From Candidatus Nanopelagicales bacterium (lineage in GTDB: Bacteria; Actinomycetota; Actinomycetes; S36-B12), in contig JAGYKV010000018.1 of the NCBI GenBank assembly GCA_018401415.1, positions 276,039-340,038 of the forward strand: a DNA stretch of 64,000 nt. Direction: 5' to 3'. Shown one piece after another: positions 9,175-18,382 of the stretch. Below the pieces are notes generated by a model. It searched no databases, was not told the origin of the DNA, and saw nothing but the letters and a program-made list of their open reading frames with translations. Each line of letters begins with the position of its first letter. Within the stretch, counting starts at the first letter, position 1. The translations under genes and the position numbers were made by a program.

Positions 9175-9339
9175 CGCACCTATGCGCGCGACTCGTGTCT
9201 ATTCTCTCGTCGCACCTACGCGCGCGACTCGTGTCTATTCTCTCGTCGCACCTACGCGCGCGACTCGTTCTCATCTTCTCGTCGCACCTACGCGCGCGAC
9301 TCGTATCTATTCTCTCGTCGCACCTACGCGCGCGACTCG
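9175..9339. repeat. 36-bp tandem repeat array, four full units and one partial
   Basis: Units start at 9175, 9211, 9247, 9283 and 9319 with an exact 36-bp period. Each begins with a conserved 21-bp core (CGCACCTACGCGCGCGACTC plus G). A 15-bp part ending in CTCGT follows and differs slightly in unit 3. The last unit (9319-9339) overlaps the 3' end of the minus-strand gene, and the core carries that gene's last codons and TAG stop. The array therefore looks like serial duplication of the gene's end. GTCGC and GCGAC within each unit can pair as a short hairpin. The connecting parts are alike, so this is not a CRISPR. Confidence 0.9.
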
Positions 9340-10864
9340 AACATCCCCAGCACGGCCGCAATCCCCAGCACGGATCGGGGGGCATATGCCGCGCGCCACA
9401 AACCACCGTGATTTGCTCCCACCACAAAGAGATCCATCGGGTTTTGAGTGGGGTGGAAGGATTTGCTGTCGACAGGGGGTTTCGCAAATCGTGCACCAAC
9501 ATGGCCGCCATCAAGGCGGTGGATGTTGCGGGTTCGAAAACCTCCACACCAAAGCGGCCAGCTCCGGCATAGGCAGCGGCCAAGGCCCGGTTCTTCACCA
9601 CAGATTGAGTTCTGGTGGCGGGGGCAAGATTGAGTGAAACGGAGAAACCTTCGTGACGGGCAACCAAGGCCCGCCATCTTTGGATGCGTTTGGCCAGGAG
9701 GTAATTCGGTCCCTGTTGCAAAACCAGGGAGTCGCTCAAACCAAGTTCAGTTCCGTCATCGGTGAAATACGTGGTTGGGTAATTCGGTTCGAATTGACCA
9801 AAGATTCGGAGCGGAGACTGCAGGGCGCCGGCAAGGCCACGGTCGTTCCAGCGGGCACGCGAGGCATTTACGCATTCCATGGGAACCATGAACACGTCGG
9901 TGGGGGTTGCGAGGAACGCCAGCGTAATGTCCTTGCGGGTCTTGGCCAACTGAGTGAAAACCGCATCTGCGCTCACACTCAGCAATGCATGGACGGCACC
10001 GTCGGCGTAGGTGTAATTACCGAGAACAAATCGACCTTCAATCTGATTGATCCACTGGGCAATCGCGGCGGGTTGGTTCAACAGATCAATCCCTGCAACG
10101 CTGGCAATGATTGAGTCATCTTCGGAGTGGATATTGCCCCCGGTGGTGAATGGAGTTTCGCCCACATCGCCGGGGGAAATCGGAATACGCAATGAACCAG
10201 GTGTTCCCCTGGTGATCTCAATGAGTCGTTGCCAAATCTCTGGACGGGGAAGATCGAGTGCATGGATTTTTGCACCCCAGCGAAGTAGTGATCGTGTCGG
10301 TGCCATCTCGGCGCCGGCACCGAGAATGGCAATGTTTGTGTCCCGGAGGTCCAACCAATCAGGGTTGTCCATGACCAAGTGCAGCGCCTGACCGAAACTG
10401 GGCTCGGCGATCCCGGTGCTGACCCATTTATCAATTTGTCTGCGTAAATCGGCTCCGAAAATGCGACGCCCTTGATAGGGAATGGAAAATTCCTCTTCAC
10501 GAGAAGCACGACCCCGCACCGTGACAGATTCAATGTCTCCGTTTTCTGCAGGAGTTTCCATGGCTTGGCTCAGGGTTAGATCCTCGACCATTTCGGGTAA
10601 AGGTAAAGCGACGGTGCGTGGATTCGAGCCCTGCTCGAGAGATAGCGATTGCTGCCTGGGGGTACTGGCGGCACTGACGACAATCTCCCGCATGGGGGTG
10701 ATGTAGCCCTTGCGCCAATCCTTGGTGTGCTCGATCCGACCTGATAGTGGCGGATCCACTTCACGAACTGAATCAGCGAATATTGCACGACCGGTGGCGG
10801 TGGTACTTCGTTTTCCATCACCACCACGCGGAAAGGTCACTGCCATTGGCACATTATGGTGCAC
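9324..10864 (-). CDS. Unrecognised conserved-looking protein with Rossmann-like segment, frameshifted near the C-terminus
   Basis: I do not recognise the family. The protein is about 513 residues after correction. A glycine-rich stretch, TNIAILGAGAEMAPTRSLL, near residues 175-195 looks like a Rossmann nucleotide-binding turn, followed by further alpha/beta sequence and a C-terminal amphipathic part. There is no signal peptide. The frame from the GTG at 10864 reads through 9443 into repeat-encoded Cys/Arg/Asp repeats. Adding one base to the TTTT at 9442-9445 instead gives a natural ending (NPMDLFVVGANHGGLWRAAY, then SVLGIAAVLGMFESRA) with the stop at 9324. The ATG at 10846 is an alternative start. 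It follows the decarboxylase gene by 21 bp. Confidence 0.6.
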
Positions 10865-10885
10865 GCGAACATTGGGCAGCGCGAG

Positions 10886-12316
10886 TTAGGCCCGACTTAA
10901 CTTTTCGCTGATTTCACGGATCGTGTCGAAAGTGATGATGACATCTGCAGTGGTGGTTCGAAAATTAGTAAAACAAGGCCGAAGCCAAGTGTCACCATCG
11001 ATTTGGGCCGGTGAAATATACACACGCCCGTCGGTAATCACCGCTTGTTGAAGTGCGGCATTGTGATTGCTCAGATCCTCTGGCGAAGCATTGACCAACC
11101 TAGATGGAATGTGTCGCAATGGGACTGTTGATAATTGCGGTCTGTGAACCAGGACTTCGAAATCGGGAGCTTCGGAGGCCAGGGAGTAGAGCAGTTGCGC
11201 TTGCGCCAAGTTCCTCTCAAGTGCGGTACGGATTGCTTCAGCTCCGTGCACTTTGAATGCGAGCCAGAGTTTGAGGGCGCGAAGTGGACGGGAGTATTCA
11301 ATGGTGGCATCGACAGCATTGACGTCGCCAAAGTCGTGGGGAATATAGGCCTCATTGTGGGAGAACGCCGCTGCAAGTGAGGCGGGATTTTTCACCAAAA
11401 CCGCACTGCAGGCTTTGGGAACAAACATCCATTTGTGTGCATCGATACTTATGGAGTCTGCGCGATCTAACCCGGCGAAAAGGTGACGAGATGTGGGAGC
11501 ACCGGCAGCGGGTAACCCGTAGGCGCCGTCGACATGCAGCCACACTCCGGGAGCGGCATTCGGCAAGGTCAGCAATGGAATCAACCGCTCCGGTGAGCGT
11601 GGTGCCAGCCGTGGCAACAACAGCCATGGGGATCACACCCTGCTGCGCGATCAGCGGCAATAGCCGCAGGCCAATTCACCGGGAATCATGCGCCGGTGTT
11701 CATCAATGGGGATGGCGCGCACGTGATCTGAACCCAGTCCAAGAACTTCGGCGGCCCGCTTGACCGAGTAGTGAGCCTCGGCGGAGCAGTACAAAGCAAG
11801 GCGGTGCCCGCCGATTCCGGTGACTCGACTTCGAGGGAGGGCCCGTTCGCGTGCGGCGGCGAGTGCCGTGAGGTTACTGATTGTTCCACCGCTGGTGAAG
11901 AAACCGAAGTCAGATGAGTATCCGAGGAATTGAGCCAGCCAACGAATTGCTTGGGTTTCAATGTCGGATGCCGCCCCGGCGTAAATGGCCAGATTCGGGT
12001 CATGGGAGTGAGCCAGCAGGTCACCAAGGGCACCAATCTCCAGCCCACTCGAACCGATGTACGCGAGGTACCGTGGGCGGGCTTGGGTGAGGGACGAATC
12101 CAGAGCTTCAGCAGCAAGGTCAAGTGATTCAATGGGATCACTGGGAGTTTCTGGCATTGGTTCGGCCAAAACGGCGAGCAGTGCGGCACTGGGTTCGGGA
12201 TGGTGATCGCGGGCAGCGTCAAACTCCGCCCACGTGCGACTCACAATTTCAGCAGCATGTAGCAAAACCTTGTCGCGATCAGCGCCAAGTGAGAGTGATG
12301 GCTCGATGGAACTCAT
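10886..12316 (-). CDS. PLP-dependent group II decarboxylase, with two compensating frameshifts
   Basis: The gene resembles aromatic-L-amino-acid/diaminobutyrate decarboxylases of about 476 residues, which convert amino acids to amines. The N-terminal part (from the ATG at 12316) shows ARPRYLAYIGSS and FGFFTSGGTISNLTALAAAR. The C-terminal part shows WLHVDGAYGLPA and the PLP-lysine motif SIDAHKWMFVPK near residue 293. Between about 11570 and 11660 the coding signal (IPMAVVATAGTTLTGAVDSI) is one frame back, and a TGA at 11653..11651 interrupts the original frame. A missing base near 11651-11675 and an extra base near 11555-11570 would explain this. Its ATG overlaps the stop of the FAD reductase gene (ATGA). 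Confidence 0.82.
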
Positions 12317-13512
12317 GTGGATTGAGCCAAGCGCTCCATAAACTGTTTGCGATACGGCATTAACTCTTTTACCGTGTCAATGCCAATAACGCCACAGAGT
12401 GTGCCATCAGCATCGAAGTATTCAACAATGCACGGTCCGCTGTAATCACCCGAAACCAGTGTGGAATGGTCCGCGCCACCGGGTAAACCGTATGACTGCA
12501 CCTGAAAGTCGAATTGATCCGACCAAAATGCGGGAAGAGCAGCGAATGAACCGGATGCAGGTTCCTGATCATTCATCAGCGCAGCCAGCGTTGCGCCGGC
12601 ACGTTTCCCTGTTTCGGTGGGCATGTTCCAGTGTTCAATTCGACGAGGCGTAGTGGGGTACAGGGCTCCCGGGTGTCTGGCGATGTCACCCACCGCAACC
12701 ACTGGGACATCGGTACCGGTAACTCTCATGGAGTGATCCACCAAAACCCCATTACTGAGGTCTAAGTCATTTCCTTCCAACCACTCAACATTGGTGACAG
12801 AACCGATTGCCTCCACGACAACGGTGGTCGGAATAACTTCGCCGTTGTCTAATGTCACACTCGTGATGTGATCTGTGCCGTTGAATGATGCAACAGTGCG
12901 CCCTAGGTGAAATACGACACCTTCAGATTCGTGGCGTTGGCGCATGGAAGCTCCAAGTTCTTTGCCCATGGGCATGATCATGGGTTCTTGATCCAGTGAT
13001 ACCACATGAACTTTGGCACCCAGCAGTGTTGCGGTCGCGGCAACTTCGCAGCCAATGAACCCACTCCCAATGATGACAATATTTTTATTGGGTTGAATTG
13101 CTTCCCGGAGTGCTTGGGCGTCCTGAAGAGTTCTTAATGTGAAAAGACCCTGTGTCGGACCAGGTATCGGCAGCAACCGCGGTCGAATTCCGGTGGCGAT
13201 CACCAGTCCATCAAAATTTATTACCTGGCCGTCAGCGAGGTAGACCGTGCGTTGAGCCAGGTCGAGAGCTGTTGCAGGCTCGCCCAAAACCCATTCAACA
13301 TCTGCGACCGAATCACGTTGGCGAAACTTGAGATCCTCATGCCCTAGCCCAGATTTGAGGGCGTCTTTGGATAGTGGCGGACGGTTATAGGGGTGAAGTT
13401 GTTCATCGCCCACAATAGTTATGGCTCCGGTGAATCCATTTCCGCGCAGTGACTCCGCGGCTCGCAGCCCACCTAGTCCAGCTCCGACAATCACTACCCG
13501 TTTTTCCGTCAT
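12313..13512 (-). CDS. NAD(P)/FAD-dependent oxidoreductase, ferredoxin-reductase type
   Basis: The 399-residue flavoprotein begins with a dinucleotide-binding motif, VVIVGAGLGGLRAAESLRGNGF (about residues 5-26). A second one, NIVIIGSGFIGCEVAAT, lies near 145-162 for NAD(P)H. Later it has VPVVAVGDIARHP, the conserved FAD-contacting motif of pyridine nucleotide-disulfide oxidoreductases. There is no CxxxxC redox pair, so it fits the rubredoxin/ferredoxin reductase group (BenD/HcaD/ThcD-like) rather than thioredoxin reductases. The electron acceptor is not evident nearby. It is followed by the overlapping decarboxylase gene. Confidence 0.85.
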   Translation of the reverse strand: MTEKRVVIVGAGLGGLRAAESLRGNGFTGAITIVGDEQLHPYNRPPLSKDALKSGLGHEDLKFRQRDSVADVEWVLGEPATALDLAQRTVYLADGQVINFDGLVIATGIRPRLLPIPGPTQGLFTLRTLQDAQALREAIQPNKNIVIIGSGFIGCEVAATATLLGAKVHVVSLDQEPMIMPMGKELGASMRQRHESEGVVFHLGRTVASFNGTDHITSVTLDNGEVIPTTVVVEAIGSVTNVEWLEGNDLDLSNGVLVDHSMRVTGTDVPVVAVGDIARHPGALYPTTPRRIEHWNMPTETGKRAGATLAALMNDQEPASGSFAALPAFWSDQFDFQVQSYGLPGGADHSTLVSGDYSGPCIVEYFDADGTLCGVIGIDTVKELMPYRKQFMERLAQST

Positions 13513-13516
13513 TACG

Positions 13517-13540
13517 TCATTGTGTCATTGTGTCATTGCG
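13517..13540. repeat. Three tandem 8-bp repeats upstream of the FAD reductase
   Basis: Units TCATTGTG, TCATTGTG and TCATTGCG follow each other directly, 5 bp upstream of the minus-strand start codon at 13512. They occupy the place of the ribosome binding site and 5' leader. On the coding strand they read CACAATGA, so the start may be supplied with extra ATG triplets. Length variation by slippage is possible. Confidence 0.7.
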
Positions 13541-13572
13541 TTATGGCGGCAACTGGAGACGAGGGTTGATCT

Positions 13573-14922
13573 CTACCATGAACGACGGGCGATTATCTGG
13601 TCTTGATCGCTAAAGAGCGTCGCAGTTCCTGAAAGCCAAAAAACTGGTGTAGTCCGGCCGAGATAGGTGGTCGAACTCGTGGTTTGACCTTTACCCACGC
13701 GCAAAAGCCAGGTTCCACCGGGTGCCAAACATGTACCGGATGGCAAGCGATATCGGGTGTTTCCTGTCTCGATTCGGTATCCATCGAGGCACTGGGTACT
13801 GGTTCCCCGGTTGAGAAGACGAAGCCACTGGGTCGCCGCCCGAGTTGCTCCTCGCTTCTTCCCGAGCGAAAAGTCCTCAATGACCACAGATCCATTCAGC
13901 GGATCCGCTTCACAATCGATCGTGCACGGATACTGTCGCCAGAAACGATAGTTTCCATTGCGATCAAGCATGTAGACACCATCGCCAAACAGATATGGCT
14001 GCTTGACCGGTTCCGGATACAACTGAGACTTGAGATTGGCATACAAGGCTCGGGGGTCACTTGCAAGCCGTGGCTTGAAACCGGTGTGAATTACTCGATA
14101 ATCACCCGGGCTAAGAATGCTTCCACCGGGTAAGACAATCCAACCCTGATTACCCGAGTCTCGAATGGTCCAACCCGAGACATCAACATCTGCTGCTCCT
14201 GAATTCCGCACAACGACCCATTCGTCCGCAGCGGAGGTGCCCCGGCTGATTTTCAGATCAATCGAAGCCTCAGGCTGTTCTAATTCGCCACATAATTGTG
14301 GGTTCCACATGCCGGTTTTATCCGCTTGTGCGCGAGCAATAACATCCCGGTAGATGAAACTCATGGAAGCTTCTTTGGCAACCGTGAACCACAGTCCCCA
14401 ACCCCGCTCGGCCATTCCCCAAGCGATGTCTTGGTCGAATTCTTTTGTTATGGGATTTTGAGTGAGTACCACCCTTTGGGGTCTATTCGCTTTGCCTTTG
14501 GATTTTGGGTCGGAGGACAGCAAGCGAACCAGAGTGCCGATGGGAAGGATCTCAGATAGTGCTTGCGTTGCCTCTAATCCACCGCACTGACCCGGTATTG
14601 ATCCATTGGGTTTCTCGGGTGCATTGATGCCAAGTAGTCGAATTCTCGATTCCGCACTTGTCAGGACATCGGCCACAATCAATGTGTCTCCATCGACGAT
14701 TCGAGTCACATAGGCCGTTTCCCAGGTGCTAATGCCGTCCCAGTTACCAGCCTGTGCGGCGGGCACACCTAATCCAATAGAAAGTAATCCAATGGGAAGC
14801 AGAGCTGCCAAGAAACCAATAAGCCCAACTCTGATTCGAAAAGTTGGCAAAGTAGGCACGGTGAGCGAGACTCCTTTATGGTCGCGGGATTTCATTATTG
14901 TCACATGAGACTCGTGCGTCAC
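13573..14922 (-). CDS. Secreted thermonuclease (SNase) with lamin-tail domains
   Basis: The 449-residue reading frame has a hydrophobic signal sequence ending in PAAQAG. An SNase-like domain follows, with VTRIVDGDTLIVADVL, IRLLGINAPE and an Arg/Glu-containing active-site region, as in staphylococcal nuclease. Two lamin-tail (LTD) beta domains come next: EWVVVRNSGAADVDVSGWTI with HTGFKP, then QWLRLLNRGTSTQCLDGYRI. A role as extracellular nuclease anchored or bound through its LTDs is inferred. The GTG at 14922 overlaps the end of the EamA gene region but has no clear ribosome site. A GTG at 14859 has AAAGGAG 11 bases upstream and gives a cleaner signal peptide, so it may be the true start. Confidence 0.85.
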   Translation of the reverse strand: MTHESHVTIMKSRDHKGVSLTVPTLPTFRIRVGLIGFLAALLPIGLLSIGLGVPAAQAGNWDGISTWETAYVTRIVDGDTLIVADVLTSAESRIRLLGINAPEKPNGSIPGQCGGLEATQALSEILPIGTLVRLLSSDPKSKGKANRPQRVVLTQNPITKEFDQDIAWGMAERGWGLWFTVAKEASMSFIYRDVIARAQADKTGMWNPQLCGELEQPEASIDLKISRGTSAADEWVVVRNSGAADVDVSGWTIRDSGNQGWIVLPGGSILSPGDYRVIHTGFKPRLASDPRALYANLKSQLYPEPVKQPYLFGDGVYMLDRNGNYRFWRQYPCTIDCEADPLNGSVVIEDFSLGKKRGATRAATQWLRLLNRGTSTQCLDGYRIETGNTRYRLPSGTCLAPGGTWLLRVGKGQTTSSTTYLGRTTPVFWLSGTATLFSDQDQIIARRSW

Positions 14923-14923
14923 A

Positions 14924-15910
14924 TCACAATGGGTTAGCGGCCACCGTATTGGCGCGAGATTTCTCGGCGAGGAACACTCCCAGCAATATCAGGGCGCCTC
15001 CACCCATTTGAATCCAGGTGAGCGACTCACTCAGCACAATCCAGGCAATGATCGTGGCAAAAAGTGGTTCGGTGAGCCCCACGGTGGAGGCCTGTGATGC
15101 CCGCAGGTGGCGCAGTGATTCAACCACCAACCAAAAGGGAAACACGGTTCCCAGAACGACCATGGAAGTTGCCATAATCCAAATCGGAATCTCCCACCCG
15201 AGACTTCCCAGAGGGTCTGTGACTCCGGTGAGCCGCTCCCACGGGAAGGACCACCACGGCTGCACAATCGCCCAGAAAAGTGTGGCTGCACCAAAGCCCC
15301 ACATGGTGAGTGAAACCGGATCGCGGGCATCCGATGAGCGCACCTGTTTGTCACCCAGTAGGTAGAAGATTGCCAGGCTCACCGCCGCACCCGCAGCCGC
15401 GATGACGCCGGTCGCATTGAGTGCGAAGCCCATCCACACCTGAGCAACAAGTGCTAATCCAGCAAGGGCCATGCCCAATGCCAGCCACACCGTTTTTCGG
15501 GTGGGTACCTTCCACGCGAATTGCATCCACAGAGCAACAAGAATGGGAGCGGTGAACTCAATGAGCAGCGCCACACCTACCGGCAGGTACACCAGGGAAA
15601 CGAAGTACAAGTATTGGGTCATTGCAACACCTAAAATTCCATAGGCAAGTAGAATTGGAATTTCTTTTTTCCTCAGTTTCAATCGTGAGGGTCGGGTAAT
15701 TGCAACGAAAATTAAGAGAATGAGGAAAGCCGCGGTGACTCGGAGTTGGGAGAGTCGCTCAGGATCAATCCCGGTCAGCAATATGGATTTAGAAACTGTT
15801 CCGTTGAGGGCAAAGAGAAGAGATGCAATGAGATACAGAAAATAACCGGTGAGCGGGTGTGGATTTTTTGCGAGTCGGACACCCGGAACGGGCTCAGCAA
15901 GGTCACTCAC
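14924..15910 (-). CDS. EamA/RhaT family metabolite transporter
   Basis: The protein has about 328 residues and ten predicted membrane helices in two halves, the layout of the drug/metabolite transporter superfamily. Examples are GYFLYLIASLLFALNG at the start and AKSGSV-region helices followed by WIQMGGGALILLGVFLAE near the end. I chose the GTG at 15910 because it overlaps the glgA stop (GTGAGTGA), which suggests coupling. A frame extending further upstream lies wholly inside glgA. The family exports amino acids, nucleosides or other small molecules; the substrate cannot be read from the sequence. Confidence 0.88.
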   Translation of the reverse strand: MSDLAEPVPGVRLAKNPHPLTGYFLYLIASLLFALNGTVSKSILLTGIDPERLSQLRVTAAFLILLIFVAITRPSRLKLRKKEIPILLAYGILGVAMTQYLYFVSLVYLPVGVALLIEFTAPILVALWMQFAWKVPTRKTVWLALGMALAGLALVAQVWMGFALNATGVIAAAGAAVSLAIFYLLGDKQVRSSDARDPVSLTMWGFGAATLFWAIVQPWWSFPWERLTGVTDPLGSLGWEIPIWIMATSMVVLGTVFPFWLVVESLRHLRASQASTVGLTEPLFATIIAWIVLSESLTWIQMGGGALILLGVFLAEKSRANTVAANPL

Positions 15911-17072
15911 GTGCCACCGACTGGTACACCCCAATGGTTTGTCGAGCGATTGCGTCCCAACCGAAGGAACTCACCGCACGGGCACGACCGTGAGCTCCAA
16001 ATGATCGGGCAAGTTCGGGATCTGCCACCACTCGGTTAATGGCGTCTGCAAAGGCGTGCTCAAATGCTTGGGGTTCCTGCTGGTCATAAGGAACCAAAAG
16101 ACCTGTCTCTGAGTCAATCACGACTTCCGGAATGCCACCTACGTTGCTTGCCACAACCGCTGTCTCGCACGCCATGGCTTCCAGATTCACAATCCCTTGG
16201 GGTTCATAAATGGAGGGACAAGCAAATACCGATGCGTGCGTGAAAAGTTGAAGTAGTTCACCGAGTGGAACTTGCTCCTTGATCCAGGTGACTGAGGATT
16301 CACCTCGCTCGGAACGAAGTTGATTAATGAGGCCGTCAACTTCGGTAGCCAACTCTGGTGTGTCAGGCGAACTTGCGCACAGAACAACATTGACTCCGGA
16401 GTCAAACTTTCGGGCAGCTTGCAAAAGGTGCGGCAGTCCTTTCTGGCGAGTAACGCGTCCAACGAAAAGGACATAGGGCTTCGCTGGGTCAATCGAATAT
16501 CTGTCTAATGCCGCGAAGCTTGGATCCGGTCGGTACAGATCAGTATCGATTCCGTTGTGAATGACATGGACTCGATCAGGATCAACATTGGGATAACTTA
16601 CGAGTATGTCGGTTTTCATCCCCGCTGACACGGCAATGATTCCCGCCGCGGATTCATAAGCGACTTTCTCAATGCCCGATGAAATTCGATAGCCGCCCCC
16701 GAGCTGTTCAGCTTTCCATGGGCGTAAAGGTTCGAGGGAATGTGCGGTCACAATGTGGGGAATGTCGAGGAGCTGGGCAGTCGTGTGACCGGCGAAGTTG
16801 GCGTACCACGTGTGCGAATGGACAACATCAGGTGAGAGGGTGGCGATCTTTTGCACCATGGCGAGATTTGTTCCCAGAGTTGCAAGGGCGGGGTTTGCAT
16901 TCGCAAGGAACTCGGGGGTAGTGAAACCAAGGGCATCGGGAAAGGATTCGCCGAAAGCCAATACATCGACGGAAATGTGCCGACGAAGTGCGGGTACCAG
17001 ATATTGAACGTGTACGCCGGCACCACCATAGATAGCCGGTGGCCATTCACGGGTCAGGATTGCAGCTCGCAC
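15903..17072 (-). CDS. glgA: Glycogen synthase / maltose-1-phosphate synthase, GT4 family
   Basis: The 389-residue GT4 glycosyltransferase begins MRAAILTREWPPAIYGGAGVHVQYL, the opening typical of the actinobacterial GlgA group. Later it has FVGRVTRQKGLPHLLQAA and the acceptor/donor motif SIYEPQGIVNLEAMACETAVVAS with the catalytic E-x7-E pattern. In Mycobacterium the equivalent enzyme (GlgM/GlgA) uses ADP-glucose to make maltose 1-phosphate for the GlgE route. Which product forms here is not decided by the sequence. It is divergent from glgC, with 71 bp between them that must hold both promoters. Confidence 0.9.
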   Translation of the reverse strand: MRAAILTREWPPAIYGGAGVHVQYLVPALRRHISVDVLAFGESFPDALGFTTPEFLANANPALATLGTNLAMVQKIATLSPDVVHSHTWYANFAGHTTAQLLDIPHIVTAHSLEPLRPWKAEQLGGGYRISSGIEKVAYESAAGIIAVSAGMKTDILVSYPNVDPDRVHVIHNGIDTDLYRPDPSFAALDRYSIDPAKPYVLFVGRVTRQKGLPHLLQAARKFDSGVNVVLCASSPDTPELATEVDGLINQLRSERGESSVTWIKEQVPLGELLQLFTHASVFACPSIYEPQGIVNLEAMACETAVVASNVGGIPEVVIDSETGLLVPYDQQEPQAFEHAFADAINRVVADPELARSFGAHGRARAVSSFGWDAIARQTIGVYQSVARE

Positions 17073-17143
17073 TGCAGCAGCCTAGAGCCAAGGGATGCTC
17101 CGGAGAGGTGTGCACCTGCGGGAGTGAGCACTAGGCTGTTGCC

Positions 17144-18367
17144 ATGTCAGGGGATCCCAGGGTGCTGGCCATGGTCCTCGCGGGCGGCGAAGGCAAACGG
17201 CTCATGCCGCTCACGGCTGATCGGGCGAAACCCGCAGTTCCCTTCGGTGGTTCCTATCGCCTGATTGATTTTGTTTTATCGAATCTGATTAATGCTGGTT
17301 TGCGTCGGGTATGTGTGCTCACCCAGTACAAATCCCATTCCCTTGACCGCCACATCACTCAAACCTGGCGCATGCCCACATTACTCGGCGACTACGTCAC
17401 CCCGGTCCCTGCGCAACAGCGGCTTGGACCCCGGTGGTTTACCGGTAGTGCCGATGCGATTTTCCAGAGTTTGAACTTGGTGTACGACGAAGAACCCGAC
17501 TATGTCGTTGTGTTCGGCGCAGATCACGTCTACCGCATGGATCCCATGCAAATGATTGAAGCGCACATTGATAGTGGCGCTGGCGTAACCGTTGCCGGCC
17601 TACGACGCCCGCGTGAATCCGCGAGCGAGTTTGGTGTTATTGAAGTCGCCTCCGATGGCCATCGGATATCAAATTTCTTTGAGAAGCCGGCTGACCCACC
17701 TGCTATCCCGGGATCCCCAGATGAATCATTTGTGTCAATGGGCAATTATGTTTTCTCCACCGACGTCCTTTTGGAGGCTCTGCGAGTAGACGCAGCGGAT
17801 CCATCCTCGGTTCACGATATGGGTGGCAACATCATTCCCATGCTCACGGAACAAGGTCGCGCATTTGTCTATGACTTTAATTCAAATATTGTTCCCGGAG
17901 CAACTGCTCGCGATTCCGGCTATTGGCGTGATGTGGGATCCCTCGATAGTTATCACGACGCTCACATGGATCTTGTGTCCGTGCATCCGGTATTCAACTT
18001 GTACAACAGACGTTGGCCAATTCTTTCTAATATTCCCCCACTGCCGCCGGCAAAGTTCGTTGAAGGTGGGAATGCCCATGAATCAATGGTTGGCGCGGGC
18101 AGCATTGTCTCCGGAGGGCATGTGCGAACATCGGTGGTGGCATCCAATGTGATTATTGAGACAGGCTCCTATGTCGAGGGAAGCGTTCTCATGCCAGGTG
18201 TTCGGATTGGCCAGAACGCAGTGGTGCGCAGAGCAATCCTGGATAAGAATGTAATTATTCCAAAGAATGCCCAGATCGGTGTGGACCTCGAGCACGATCG
18301 ACTGAAATACACGGTAAGTCCGGGCGGGATCGTGGTTATTGGCAAAGGTGCACTCGTTTCACCATAG
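17144..18367 (+). CDS. glgC: Glucose-1-phosphate adenylyltransferase
   Basis: GlgC makes ADP-glucose from ATP and glucose 1-phosphate for glycogen and maltose-1-phosphate synthesis. The 407-residue protein shows the nucleotide-binding motif [25 protein letters not shown] (residues 12-36), [14 protein letters not shown] and [17 protein letters not shown]-terminal left-handed beta-helix follows (repeats around [20 protein letters not shown]). Length and motifs are normal for the actinobacterial enzyme. It is divergent from glgA, and the protease gene follows after 15 bp. Confidence 0.96.
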   Translation: MSGDPRVLAMVLAGGEGKRLMPLTADRAKPAVPFGGSYRLIDFVLSNLINAGLRRVCVLTQYKSHSLDRHITQTWRMPTLLGDYVTPVPAQQRLGPRWFTGSADAIFQSLNLVYDEEPDYVVVFGADHVYRMDPMQMIEAHIDSGAGVTVAGLRRPRESASEFGVIEVASDGHRISNFFEKPADPPAIPGSPDESFVSMGNYVFSTDVLLEALRVDAADPSSVHDMGGNIIPMLTEQGRAFVYDFNSNIVPGATARDSGYWRDVGSLDSYHDAHMDLVSVHPVFNLYNRRWPILSNIPPLPPAKFVEGGNAHESMVGAGSIVSGGHVRTSVVASNVIIETGSYVEGSVLMPGVRIGQNAVVRRAILDKNVIIPKNAQIGVDLEHDRLKYTVSPGGIVVIGKGALVSP

Positions 18368-18382
18368 AGGCATAATCACAAA

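Noticed and set aside
9107..9323. C-terminal extension of the minus-strand gene with Cys/Arg/Asp repeats
   Set aside because: It is simply the tandem repeat and a terminator hairpin read in a frame reached only through a probable one-base error at 9442-9445. The other frame gives a natural ending and stop.
9175..9339. Repeat array as CRISPR
   Set aside because: The parts between the conserved cores are nearly identical to each other (15 bp, only one differing clearly), the period is strictly 36 bp and no cas genes are present. This is a simple tandem repeat.
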